Source of the DNA: a virus
Virus record (IMG/VR): IMGVR_UViG_3300028025_002294
Span: 1-32,137 of that record
Direction: 5' to 3' (one strand)
Length of the DNA: 32,137 nucleotides
In this document: positions 24,523-32,072 of the stretch, piece after piece
How the letters are laid out: the number at the start of each line of letters is the position of its first letter
Position numbering within the stretch: position 1 is the stretch's first letter
Program-made: the position numbers and the translations under genes
The notes under the pieces: generated by a model
Databases searched by the model: none
Seen by the model: only the letters and a program-made list of their open reading frames with translations
Told to the model about the DNA's origin: nothing

Positions 24523-24969
24523 ATGAAAAAACTATTTATACTTTCCGCTTTAGTCACTATGATGGCTTCTCTGAGTGCTCAATGCTACAAGATTGACACT
24601 GTAACTTCAATTGCTTCTGTAACAGAGATAGGAGGAAGACCTATTATCTTCGGAGCACAAACAACTCTAGAAGAGATTGCTAGCACAAAGTACCAACTAT
24701 GTAATGAAGGTAGTCCTATTTCAGGAGAAATCAAATCCATTGCTATGCCTGAGCAACTCTTAAACATTGTAGGCTTACAGTTTCTTAAGCGTGAATACAT
24801 TGTAATTACACAGATCAATGTCAATGGAACTGTTGTAACAGGAGAAGCAAAAAAGATTGTCTATGTAAATGCAATGTTTGTTTCTGTAGAAGGGATTCCT
24901 CATAACAGAAAAGCTTACTCTAAGGCTTTAGAGAAGTCATTTAAGAGTGGATTTGAAAAATTGAAATAG
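24523..24969 (+). CDS. Small secreted protein, function unknown
   Basis: This 148-residue protein has a clear signal peptide (MKKLFILSALVTMMASLSAQ, cleavage before Gln or Cys at ~20-21). The first mature residues include a Cys but not a lipobox. The mature part is mixed alpha/beta: strands IASVTEIGGRPIIFGAQT and REYIVITQINVNGTVVTGEA, then KKIVYVNAMFVSVEG, and a C-terminal basic helix (RKAYSKALEKSFKSGFEKL). I do not recognise the family. It has its own promoter and follows the lectin gene, so it may be regulated apart from the rest of the secreted set. An envelope role is inferred only from export and context. Confidence 0.65.
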   Translation: MKKLFILSALVTMMASLSAQCYKIDTVTSIASVTEIGGRPIIFGAQTTLEEIASTKYQLCNEGSPISGEIKSIAMPEQLLNIVGLQFLKREYIVITQINVNGTVVTGEAKKIVYVNAMFVSVEGIPHNRKAYSKALEKSFKSGFEKLK

Positions 24970-25305
24970 GTTAGGTTCCTTCTCGAATGAGAAGTTGTCT
25001 ATTTTGACTTTCTATTCTAACTTATATTACAGCAGTTTTTAACCAAATAGCTCCTCTGAGCTAAGTCTCTGTTCTGTCCACTTATTGCCTACGGTCTATT
25101 AGTTGTAGGTCAGAGCACTGTAAACTTCGTAAGAACATTTTGACACTATCGGAGAAACCTCTTTTCACCTCTGAGGGCTACTCATACTATCCAACTTCTA
25201 GCAGATTACTTTTGAATCCTCGTCTGCGAACACAAAGATGTGATGTCACTACGAAGGTAACTACATTTTGTAGTCAACTGTTTGCTCTGTTGATAATTTG
25301 TGAAA
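24970..25305. other. 336-base stretch without a convincing gene; several small hairpins
   Basis: Codon-like structure is absent on both strands; the one longer + frame (25140-25355) does not look like a protein. Short perfect stems recur: CTTCTC-GAAT-GAGAAG (24979-24994), which may weakly terminate the upstream gene; TAGCTC-CTCT-GAGCTA (25048-25063); CCTAC...GTAGG (25088-25109); and ACTAC-ATTTT-GTAGT (25260-25274). It lies between the 3' ends of a + and a - gene, so it could be 3' UTR sequence or a non-coding RNA. No tRNA could be folded. Confidence 0.4.
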
Positions 25306-25578
25306 TCAAATTCCTGCTGATCCCTGAGGATGCATATAATCAGTCTGTTGCATAGGCTGTTCATCGTCTAGAATTGCATCTAAAGCTTCTTCAATGTAAT
25401 CAAATAACATTTCTTCGGTATACTTTTTACGATAAGTAAAGAGTTTAAAGCCTTCGTATAGAGCAATCTTAAATCCTCCTATATCTCCTGCTAGTTTGAC
25501 TTTCTCATCTTCGAGTGCAAGTAGAAAAATATCAAACACCTCATCGGCATTTGGCTTTTTAATTTTATCCATAGACAT
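25306..25578 (-). CDS. Only minus-strand gene: small acidic protein, function unknown
   Basis: This 90-residue protein is read opposite to all other genes. The start ATG at 25578-25576 is preceded after 7 nt by a perfect AGGAGG (25591-25586), and a TATATTTG -7 element lies just upstream (25603-25596). Together these make it much more credible than a shadow frame. The protein is helical and acidic (DEVFDIFLLALEDEKVKLAG, YTEEMLFDYIEEALDAILDDE), with a central GFKIALYEGFKLFTYRKK segment and a disordered end. There are no Cys residues, signal peptide or membrane helix. A small gene divergent from a DNA-binding gene suggests an early, regulatory or exclusion function, but no family is recognised. 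Confidence 0.7.
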   Translation of the reverse strand: MSMDKIKKPNADEVFDIFLLALEDEKVKLAGDIGGFKIALYEGFKLFTYRKKYTEEMLFDYIEEALDAILDDEQPMQQTDYMHPQGSAGI

Positions 25579-25585
25579 AACAGGT

Positions 25586-25603
25586 CCTCCTTGTACAAAT
25601 ATA
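25586..25603 (-). promoter_or_regulatory. Minus-strand -7 element and strong Shine-Dalgarno
   Basis: On the minus strand TATATTTG (25603-25596) is followed by AGGAGG (25591-25586) and, 7 nt later, the ATG at 25578. The nearest upstream TTG is 23 bases away (25629-25627), too far for a good -33 element. This is the only consensus Shine-Dalgarno I noticed in the window. Confidence 0.6.
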
Positions 25604-25654
25604 ATCGTAAATTATTTTTTGTCTAGCAATAGTTTTTCACCTAAAATAATCATA

Positions 25655-25762
25655 CGTGTTAAGAATTGGATTAACACGGTTAATATTCTAAGTTAAAAGT
25701 ACCCTTCGAGTTAACATATAACTTGACTTTTTTTGCTAAGGTAGTATATTTGTTTACGTTAA
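25655..25762. promoter_or_regulatory. Candidate operator cluster: CGTGTTAA inverted repeat and repeated GTTAA
   Basis: CGTGTTAA (25655-25662) and TTAACACG (25671-25678) form a perfect inverted repeat with an 8-base spacer. GTTAA also occurs at 25679-25683, 25692-25696, 25710-25714 (as palindromic GTTAAC) and 25758-25762. The set spans the gap between the divergent minus-strand gene and the DNA-binding gene and surrounds the + promoter, as expected for repressor sites. Confidence 0.5.
25723..25752 (+). promoter_or_regulatory. Bacteroidota-type promoter (TTGAC, 19-base spacer, TATATTTG) for the packaging operon
   Basis: TTG at 25723-25725 and TATATTTG at 25745-25752 are separated by 19 bases, an exact consensus match. 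The start codon at 25777 lies 24 bases past the -7 element. It likely drives the genes through terminase and portal, since no other promoter-like pair was seen between them. Confidence 0.8.
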
Positions 25763-25776
25763 AACAAAACCAACCA

Positions 25777-26148
25777 ATGAAAGTAGCACGTAAATACGAA
25801 GAAGGAGTTAAGTTACATCAGGCATATATTGATGTATTACTTAGACTTGCGGGGTATAGATTATCTGATCTGTACACCAGTATATTAGCCCATAGTTCAT
25901 TTTACGGTACTTTAGACAAAGTAGTGAAAGAAAGAATCGCCAGTGAGTTTGACACATCAATCCAAGTTATCTCTAACGGGATAACTAAGTTAAGAAAGAT
26001 GGGCATCTTAGAAAAGAATGCAGTCAACCCAAGACTGTGTCCTACTAGCAAGCAAGGTGTCACCCTCACTTTGATTCTCTCAACCACTAATGTAGGATTG
26101 GCTAATACTAGTCCTTCAGCTAAACTTGAAGTAGCAGTTACTGCATGA
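25777..26148 (+). CDS. Putative winged-helix DNA-binding protein with a fibre-like C-terminal tail
   Basis: I chose the ATG at 25777 (MKVARKYEEG) because the frame upstream runs through the promoter. The 123-residue protein is helical; residues ~62-88 (ASEFDTSIQVISNGITKLRKMGILEK) read as a helix-turn-helix with recognition helix and wing, as in replication initiator or MarR-like folds. A gene like this commonly opens the packaging operon of crAss-like phages. The last ~20 residues (TTNVGLANTSPSAKLEV) strikingly resemble the GNVGIGTTSPxxKLxV repeat of the S74 tail fibre at 449. This suggests recombination with fibre DNA or convergent low complexity. It may bind the GTTAA cluster upstream and regulate its own operon. 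The stop overlaps the next start (ATGA). Confidence 0.65.
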   Translation: MKVARKYEEGVKLHQAYIDVLLRLAGYRLSDLYTSILAHSSFYGTLDKVVKERIASEFDTSIQVISNGITKLRKMGILEKNAVNPRLCPTSKQGVTLTLILSTTNVGLANTSPSAKLEVAVTA

Positions 26149-26687
26149 CCTCAATAAAGGATACATACGAAACCATCGAAATTAAAACCTATGCTGCTTA
26201 TTCAGACGTAGCAAAAGAAATGGGTCTTACTATTGATAAGGTAAGTACTGTATACGAATGGTACTTGAAGAAGACCATTGAGGACATTGTAGAATTACCT
26301 ACAGTTAAAGTTAGATTATCTGGATTAGGTGTTCTGGTTTTTAATCCTTCTAGAGCAATCAAGTTGATAGCTAAGAAACTTAAATCAGAATATCTCTTAA
26401 CACTTGAACCTAGACCAGACTTAACAGCAATTAGAGGTTACGCTAACTACTACATGCTAGGAGATTGGCTTAAGCTTTTTAAAGATAGATACGAAAGAGG
26501 CAAAACTAAAAAACTCTACAACCAACAAACTTTAGAGTACATGGATAGAACCTACGAAACACAAATATTAAACCACCAAAAATTATATGAATCCTTACAA
26601 AGAGTACATGGCCCTGAGCCTGAAGGGGCTAAAGAATTTGAACAAAGTATTGGAGGGAGTAGCAACCAAGACAGCGAATCAATTTAA
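26145..26687 (+). CDS. IHF/HU-like DNA-binding protein of crAss-like type
   Basis: This 180-residue protein has an N-terminal ~90 residues that match the HU/IHF layout: two helices (YSDVAKEMGLTIDKVSTVYE, WYLKKTIEDIVE), then a strand-turn-strand VKVRLSGLGVLVFNPSRAI that parallels the 'v.i.gfGtF.v..r.ar' core, and a following helix. The C-terminal ~90 residues form a charged helical extension not found in bacterial HU. IHF-like subunits encoded just upstream of the terminase are a known feature of crAss-like phages. It probably bends DNA for packaging or transcription. It overlaps both neighbouring genes (4 nt and 101 nt), the second being unusually long. Confidence 0.72.
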   Translation: MTSIKDTYETIEIKTYAAYSDVAKEMGLTIDKVSTVYEWYLKKTIEDIVELPTVKVRLSGLGVLVFNPSRAIKLIAKKLKSEYLLTLEPRPDLTAIRGYANYYMLGDWLKLFKDRYERGKTKKLYNQQTLEYMDRTYETQILNHQKLYESLQRVHGPEPEGAKEFEQSIGGSSNQDSESI

Positions 26688-26964
26688 ACTATTGAGCAAT
26701 GAAAAACAGAACATTATCGCAGACAGAATGGACATTTGTATTAATTGTCCCTACAATTCAAGAAACGCAGTCACTTCTCCCGAATATGTACAACTCACAG
26801 GCAAGCACTACAGCACTAACAGAGACGAACTTCACTGTTCGTTTTGTGGCTGCATCTGTACCTACAAAACGTCATCTCTATCTTCAAATTGCGGAATAGA
26901 GACTTGGAACGCAGAACACCCTTTACATAAAATAGAATTAAAATGGAAAAGCACAGAACAGTAA
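26587..26964 (+). CDS. Small Cys-rich protein of the terminase-proximal cluster
   Basis: This 125-residue protein has an N-terminal ~45 helical residues (MNPYKEYMALSLKGLKNLNK) and a C-terminal metal-binding-like domain with CINCPYNS, CSFCGCIC and NCGIETWN. The CxxC...CxxCGC pattern predicts zinc binding. I kept the start at 26587 although it overlaps the IHF-like gene by 101 nt, because the N-terminal helix is in frame and continuous with the domain. A later start would lose it. Related small proteins appear in this position in Bacteroidota phages. The function is unknown. The pattern resembles the small protein at 10732. Confidence 0.65.
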   Translation: MNPYKEYMALSLKGLKNLNKVLEGVATKTANQFKLLSNEKQNIIADRMDICINCPYNSRNAVTSPEYVQLTGKHYSTNRDELHCSFCGCICTYKTSSLSSNCGIETWNAEHPLHKIELKWKSTEQ

Positions 26965-27071
26965 CCATTAAGAATGGTTGCGACAAAAGACCTGGTAGCA
27001 AGTGTGGAGTTCAGATCTACTTCTTGCCTGCCGACAAACCTTTAACAAAGGTTTCTTCTAAAGCAAAGTAA
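26943..27071 (+). CDS. Tiny basic protein, function unknown
   Basis: This 42-residue frame (MEKHRTVTIKNGC...VSSKAK) overlaps the end of the preceding gene by 22 nt and ends 1 nt before the next ATG, filling an otherwise unexplained gap in a gap-free operon. It is basic, with two Cys (NGCDKRPGSKCGVQIYF) that could bind metal or pair. Strand-like segments flank a Gly/Pro turn. Tight packing supports it as real; no family can be named. Confidence 0.55.
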   Translation: MEKHRTVTIKNGCDKRPGSKCGVQIYFLPADKPLTKVSSKAK

Positions 27072-27072
27072 G

Positions 27073-27279
27073 ATGATAGACAACCAACCAACCCCCAGCC
27101 AGCCATATGTAAACTTTACTTTACAGGATAACTTATTCGAGACGTTTAAGATATTTTGGAAAGCAGGGTTTTCGTATAGTAAAACAGGCAGAGATGAAGA
27201 CTTCTATGCACGTGTGCTAGAAGACATTATGAATATGCCTCAAGAACAATTCTTAAAGAAATACTCAGATGGCCGTTAA
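27073..27279 (+). CDS. Small protein of the terminase cluster, function unknown
   Basis: This 68-residue protein has a Pro-rich opening (MIDNQPTPSQPYVNFTLQDN), a helical middle (NLFETFKIFWKAGFSY) and an acidic helix (DEDFYARVLEDIMNMPQEQF). There is no signal peptide or catalytic motif. It overlaps the next gene by 11 nt and sits two genes before terminase. A packaging-accessory role is a positional guess. Confidence 0.6.
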   Translation: MIDNQPTPSQPYVNFTLQDNLFETFKIFWKAGFSYSKTGRDEDFYARVLEDIMNMPQEQFLKKYSDGR

Positions 27280-27586
27280 GAAATTATCATACATATCAGC
27301 AGAACTGGAGTGGGCAGAACAACGCTTAACTGAATGGAGAGCTTACATAGATAACAACCCTATCAATTCTTTGAAGGATAGGATTGAATGGAAGCCTACA
27401 GCTAAGGGCGGAACTATGCCTATGGTTATTGCTAGTCAAGAGTCTCAGATTAAATCTCTTAGAGATACTATGAAAGAGTACTTGGCTTTACTAGAAGTAG
27501 TAGATAGGTTGAGAGAGAAAGAGGAACAGAAAGCAGAAGCTAGAGGTTCTCAAGAGATTAACGGTAAGATGAAACAATTCAATTAA
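27269..27586 (+). CDS. Small coiled-coil protein before terminase (possible small terminase subunit)
   Basis: This 105-residue protein is almost wholly helical, with two long charged helices: AELEWAEQRLTEWRAYID, and SQIKSLRDTMKEYLALLEVV running into RLREKEEQKAEARG. They are joined by a Pro/Gly-containing linker (WKPTAKGGTMPMVIAS). It ends 1 nt before the large terminase start. Position and coiled-coil character fit a small terminase subunit or packaging regulator. Small terminases are too divergent to assign by eye, and no helix-turn-helix is visible. Confidence 0.6.
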   Translation: MAVKKLSYISAELEWAEQRLTEWRAYIDNNPINSLKDRIEWKPTAKGGTMPMVIASQESQIKSLRDTMKEYLALLEVVDRLREKEEQKAEARGSQEINGKMKQFN

Positions 27587-27587
27587 T

Positions 27588-29597
27588 ATGCATCCTAATC
27601 TAGATAGTCCTGAATTCTTAATTAATGTAAAGTCTCTCCCTGACATTGGATCAGAGGAGTATGATGAATTTTGGGAGAATGAGGATAAAAAGATTACAGA
27701 CGGTGTAACTATTAATGGATTCTACTTTTCTCCGTTTATCTACTGGCATTTAAATTACTGGTCTATTTACGTAGATACAATGGTAGGTAAACGTCAAGTT
27801 CGTAAACTAGACAAACCTCAGCTTTGGGATACTTATTTAGCAGTAGATGAGACCATTCACAAAGCAGAGAATCACGAGGATGGAAAGAAGGGAGTTGTTA
27901 TGGTAGGATCCAGACGTATCTCTAAGTCAGTTTTAACTTCTTCTTACATGGCTCACAAAGCCATTACACAGAAAGGTTCTGACAACTTGATATCTGCGCT
28001 TAACCAACCTGACTTAAAAGTAATTACAGACTACGTAGACTTAGGTATTAGAAATCTTCCTGACTACTTTAGGTTCCCTCGTATTGAGGATGACTGGAAG
28101 AGACAGGTAACTTTAGGATTTAAAGACAAGAGAACTAATGCTCGTAATGAGTGGTCTAAGTTCCACGTACGAAACTTTGATGAAGGTAACAATACGGAAG
28201 CAGCGGCAGGTCTTACTCTATCTTCTTTTCTATTAGAAGAAGGAGGAAAAGGAAAGATCCTTAGTTGTCTAGCGGCAACTACTCCTTGTTTTGACAGTCC
28301 TTATGGATGGCGTTGTTCTCCTTTTGTCATCGGTACATCTGGAGATATGACTAAAGCAGCAGATCTAGAAGAACTCTTCAACAATCCTGAAGCTTATAAC
28401 TTCCTTCCTGTAGAATCTAATGACACAGGAAAGTCTTATGGACTGTTTATCCCAGGTACTCGTTCTTTGAAAGTTCCAAAAGAAGAAACTCCCCTAGGAC
28501 TTTACTTAGGTAAAGAGGATCCTTCTGAACTAGACTTGATTAAGATCTGGGTAGCAGACGAAGAGAAAGGAAAAGAACTTATCTTAAAATCAAGAGAACA
28601 GACTAAGAAATCAAACGGATTAGAAGCTTACTTAAAAGAAGTAATGTACTATCCTTTGAATCACGAAGAGTGTTTCTTAGAATTATCTCAGAACATATTC
28701 CCTGTAGACTTACTTCAAGAACAACTACAGAAACTTAGTGCTCAAGAGATTCAAGCAGACAACGTAGAACTCTACACCAACTCTGAGGGAAAGATAAGAC
28801 ACAAGTTTACAGACAAGAAGCCTGTTTCTAACTTCCCTGTTAAACCTTCAGATCCTATTGAGGGTTGTGTTCAGATTTGGGAATACCCTCTGTCAGAAGC
28901 CCCCTATGGACTTTATACAGCAGGAACGGATCCTTATAAACAGTCTCAGGCACACTACTCAACTTCTTTGGGTTCTACTTACATCTATAAGAGAGTTCAT
29001 AATTTAAGTGGAGAAGGCTGGCAGAACATAGTTGTAGCTTGTTACACAGGTCGCCCTAAGAAAATTGAGACTTGGTATGAAACAACTAAGATGCTTCTAA
29101 AGTATTATAATGCTAAGACTCTTTGCGAGAACATGGACTATGGTTTTATCCAGCACTGTGTAGATAAGAATGAGTCTCCTAAAGTCCTAGAGAAGACACC
29201 TAAGTTTCTTAATGACATCCACCCTAACTCTACAGTAAACCGTGACTATGGTATTCACATGACTAAAGACATTAAAAACTATTTGATGTCCCTTATCATT
29301 GAATACATTACAGAAGTCGTAGATGTAGAAAGAGACGAAGAAGGAACTATCGTAAAAGAAAGACTAGGTGTAACTAGAATACTAGATCCTCTTTTAATTA
29401 AAGAGTTAATCAAGTTCACACCTAAGTTAAACGTTGACCGAGTTATTTCATTTGGTTTAACTTTAGCTATGGCTAAAACTCTTACTACACAAGTTATCAT
29501 TTCTAACTCAAATGATGATAATAGGATTCAGGCTTACTTCAGAGAAAGAAAAGGTAACTCTTTATTCCGTACAACCTCTTCACCCTTCCGTTACTAA
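27588..29597 (+). CDS. terL: Terminase large subunit (ATPase/nuclease)
   Basis: This 669-residue protein is the DNA-packaging motor. A Walker A-like P-loop lies at about 107-114 (VMVGSRRISKS, a variant lacking the classical GxxxxGKT), preceded by an N-terminal block with YFSPFIYWHLNYW typical of crAss-like terminases. A Walker B-type strand is near 212-219 (SSFLLEEGG), with adjacent acidic residues. The C-terminal nuclease domain shows the RNase H-like acidic strands: YTAGTDPYK (Asp ~447), then LCENMDYGF (~513), and a later DYGIHMT region. Length matches crAss-like TerL. It is coupled to the preceding small genes by 1-nt spacing, and the portal gene follows 21 nt later, the usual order in this group. 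Confidence 0.9.
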   Translation: MHPNLDSPEFLINVKSLPDIGSEEYDEFWENEDKKITDGVTINGFYFSPFIYWHLNYWSIYVDTMVGKRQVRKLDKPQLWDTYLAVDETIHKAENHEDGKKGVVMVGSRRISKSVLTSSYMAHKAITQKGSDNLISALNQPDLKVITDYVDLGIRNLPDYFRFPRIEDDWKRQVTLGFKDKRTNARNEWSKFHVRNFDEGNNTEAAAGLTLSSFLLEEGGKGKILSCLAATTPCFDSPYGWRCSPFVIGTSGDMTKAADLEELFNNPEAYNFLPVESNDTGKSYGLFIPGTRSLKVPKEETPLGLYLGKEDPSELDLIKIWVADEEKGKELILKSREQTKKSNGLEAYLKEVMYYPLNHEECFLELSQNIFPVDLLQEQLQKLSAQEIQADNVELYTNSEGKIRHKFTDKKPVSNFPVKPSDPIEGCVQIWEYPLSEAPYGLYTAGTDPYKQSQAHYSTSLGSTYIYKRVHNLSGEGWQNIVVACYTGRPKKIETWYETTKMLLKYYNAKTLCENMDYGFIQHCVDKNESPKVLEKTPKFLNDIHPNSTVNRDYGIHMTKDIKNYLMSLIIEYITEVVDVERDEEGTIVKERLGVTRILDPLLIKELIKFTPKLNVDRVISFGLTLAMAKTLTTQVIISNSNDDNRIQAYFRERKGNSLFRTTSSPFRY

Positions 29598-29618
29598 AAC
29601 TAAAACAAATATACTAAA

Positions 29619-32072
29619 ATGATTATTGAAGCATTTAAAGAGCATGTAGATCCCGTCAATCATGCCTACTTCTACCCTGAGCAATTTGTAAGCTTAGAGT
29701 ATAAGCAGTCTGAGAAATGGATAAAGTCTACTATGGACTATTTTGCAAATATTGCATTTGCACAATACAAACAGAACGTAGCTTTTAGAAAAAACTACCG
29801 CTTACTTAACGGAGAATTTAACTTTGCTGACTATACAAACGTTGCAGACTATCAGGAGCTAATCAGCTACTTGGAAGATGTTCCTAATCAGGATCCAGAT
29901 GTTCCTCAGCACTTAAAGCACTACCCAATAGTTAACCCTCCTATCAATCAGTTAAAGGGAGAGTTGATCAATCGTCCTCACAAGTACAAAGTAAAAGCTA
30001 TAGATGACGAAGCAATCAATGAAACTATTGACTTCAGAACTGAGTTAATCAAGGAACACTTCTTAAAGAATCTTGAAGCTCAGTTAGAAGGACAGGAGAT
30101 TGATCCTGAACAAAGAGCACAGATGGAGCAAGACATCCAGAATAAAATCTTGGATTATACTTCAGTTGCAGAAGAGTGGGGTAACAAAACTCTTAATGCT
30201 CTTAAATATCATTTTAACTTTAGAGATAAATCTCAACAGTCATTTCTAGACTTCTTGGTAACAGGTAAAGAGTTTCACCACTTCTACCCTGATAACTCTC
30301 GTTTAGGCTTTAACTATAAAGTAGAGAACCCCTCTAACGTATGGTACTTAGGTAATCGTAATGCTCAGTATACTACAGACTGTTGGGCACTAGGACTTAT
30401 TGAAGTTCTTTCAATGACTGAGATTGTAGATCGTTATAACTTAACAGGAGAAGAAATCGAACACTTGAAAGTTCGTTCTCTTCAAAACTTAAGAAACAAC
30501 GAATACTCTCCAATGGCTCCTGCTCTTCCAGATCCTAACGATCCTTTGTGGCAGTTGACATTTGAAAACGTAGGTGACTTTGCTAACGGTGGTATTGATC
30601 ACAACGTATTCTCTTTTAACTCTCAGCATGCTTATACGGTAATTACCGCTTACTGGCAGTCTAAGAAGAAGATCTTCAAACGTACTTACTTAGATGAAGA
30701 AGGATACCAACAAGAGATGTTTGTATCTGAAGACTACAAAATAGATAAAACTCTTGGAGATATCTCTATCGAAGAACTTTGGATTAACGAATGGTGGAGA
30801 GGAATCAAGATTGGAGCTAACATCTATGTAAACGTAGAACCTTTAGAATTTATTCAAGATTGTCCTCTAGTAGGAATCATTAATACTTCTCGTAACACTC
30901 AAGGTAAATCTCTTCTAGATCTTCTTAAGCCTTACCAAGTTCTTTACAACATCTGTATGAACCAGCTATGGGAACTTCTTGAAAAAGAAATTGGAGTAGT
31001 GTTCTTGGGTGACTTAAAAGTAGTTCCTAAGAAAGACTCTCAAGATCCTATTGAGACAATGCTTTGGAAAGCTAAGAACAGAGGTACTCTTTTGATTGAT
31101 ACTTCAATCGAGAATACAGGAGGAGCTGTACAGTTCAACCAATTCTCTCGTATTGACCTTACTCGTTCTCAGGAAATCCAAGCACGTATTCAATTAGCTC
31201 AGCAACTTCGTCTAGAAGCTTATGAGTTGGTAGGTATTACTCGTCAACGTCTAGGTAACTCTCAAGCTTCAGATACAGCCACAGCAGCTAACAATGCTTT
31301 GATTCAATCTTTTGCTCAAACAGAAACTTGGTTTGCTTGGCATGACAATGTATTGCAGAGAGTATATCAGACTATTCTAGATATGTCTCAGTACATTGAA
31401 TTGCAGAAACCTACTTCTACGCTTAACTATCTTAACTCTGAACTAGAGAACGTATTCTTAAGAGTAAGCAAGAACGAACTTCTTCATGAGTTGTTTGTAT
31501 TTGTTTCTTCTTATGCAGAAGATAAAGTTACTTTGGAACAGTTGAAACAGTTGGCTCAACCTGCTATGCAGAATGGAGCAGAGCTTTCTGAGATGGTAGA
31601 CTTGTTTACTGCTAACTCTGAAAGAAGTCTTCGTAAGACTTTAGGAGAAGTACAGAAACGTAAAGAAGCTATTCGTCAACAAGAACAGGCTCTTAAACAA
31701 CAAGAGTTGCAACAACAACAAGAACAGTTCCAACAGAAGATGCAGATGGATGCTGCTGAAAAAGAGAAAGAAGCTCAACGTGATGACATGAATAAGCAAC
31801 TTGATCGTGAGAACAAACTTCAGATTGTACAACTTCAAGGTATTGCCAATGAAGGTTCTTATAATCCTGACGTAGATACTACTGGACTTTTAATTGAACA
31901 GACTAAAATAGCTCAAGATATTTCTAAGCAAACTTTTGAGAAAGTAACTAAGAATAAAGAGCTCAGTTTGAAAGAGAAAGAGCTAGCACTCAAGGAGAAA
32001 GACATCGACACCAAGTTAAAAATAGCTCAAACAAATAAAAACAAATACGATTCTGGCTCAAAAAAGAAATAA
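29619..32072 (+). CDS. Portal protein
   Basis: This 817-residue protein directly follows the terminase, as portals do. The N-terminal part contains RKNYRLLNGEFNFADYTNV and an NPPINQLKGELINRPHKYKV segment typical of crAss-like portals. The middle has long helices and a strand region (YQVLYNICMNQLWELLEKE) that matches the stem/wing core. LGNSQASDTATAANNALIQS precedes the barrel helices. The C-terminal ~130 residues are a Gln/Glu/Lys-rich coiled coil ending in a Lys-rich tail (~690-817). At ~817 residues it is larger than many portals but in the range for crAss-like phages. It should form the dodecameric ring at the capsid vertex. Confidence 0.87.
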   Translation: MIIEAFKEHVDPVNHAYFYPEQFVSLEYKQSEKWIKSTMDYFANIAFAQYKQNVAFRKNYRLLNGEFNFADYTNVADYQELISYLEDVPNQDPDVPQHLKHYPIVNPPINQLKGELINRPHKYKVKAIDDEAINETIDFRTELIKEHFLKNLEAQLEGQEIDPEQRAQMEQDIQNKILDYTSVAEEWGNKTLNALKYHFNFRDKSQQSFLDFLVTGKEFHHFYPDNSRLGFNYKVENPSNVWYLGNRNAQYTTDCWALGLIEVLSMTEIVDRYNLTGEEIEHLKVRSLQNLRNNEYSPMAPALPDPNDPLWQLTFENVGDFANGGIDHNVFSFNSQHAYTVITAYWQSKKKIFKRTYLDEEGYQQEMFVSEDYKIDKTLGDISIEELWINEWWRGIKIGANIYVNVEPLEFIQDCPLVGIINTSRNTQGKSLLDLLKPYQVLYNICMNQLWELLEKEIGVVFLGDLKVVPKKDSQDPIETMLWKAKNRGTLLIDTSIENTGGAVQFNQFSRIDLTRSQEIQARIQLAQQLRLEAYELVGITRQRLGNSQASDTATAANNALIQSFAQTETWFAWHDNVLQRVYQTILDMSQYIELQKPTSTLNYLNSELENVFLRVSKNELLHELFVFVSSYAEDKVTLEQLKQLAQPAMQNGAELSEMVDLFTANSERSLRKTLGEVQKRKEAIRQQEQALKQQELQQQQEQFQQKMQMDAAEKEKEAQRDDMNKQLDRENKLQIVQLQGIANEGSYNPDVDTTGLLIEQTKIAQDISKQTFEKVTKNKELSLKEKELALKEKDIDTKLKIAQTNKNKYDSGSKKK

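Noticed and set aside
25040-25235. Possible tRNA or tRNA remnant (minus strand TTAGCTCAGAGG; plus strand TTTTGAATCC)
   Set aside because: The D-arm-like and T-arm-like strings do not assemble into a cloverleaf; no matching acceptor or anticodon stems were found on either strand.
25140-25355. Plus-strand 71-residue frame
   Set aside because: No protein-like character, and it overlaps the better-supported minus-strand gene.
25723-25776. Start of the DNA-binding gene at 25723
   Set aside because: That codon is the TTG of the promoter -33 element; the ATG at 25777 sits 24 bases after the -7 box.
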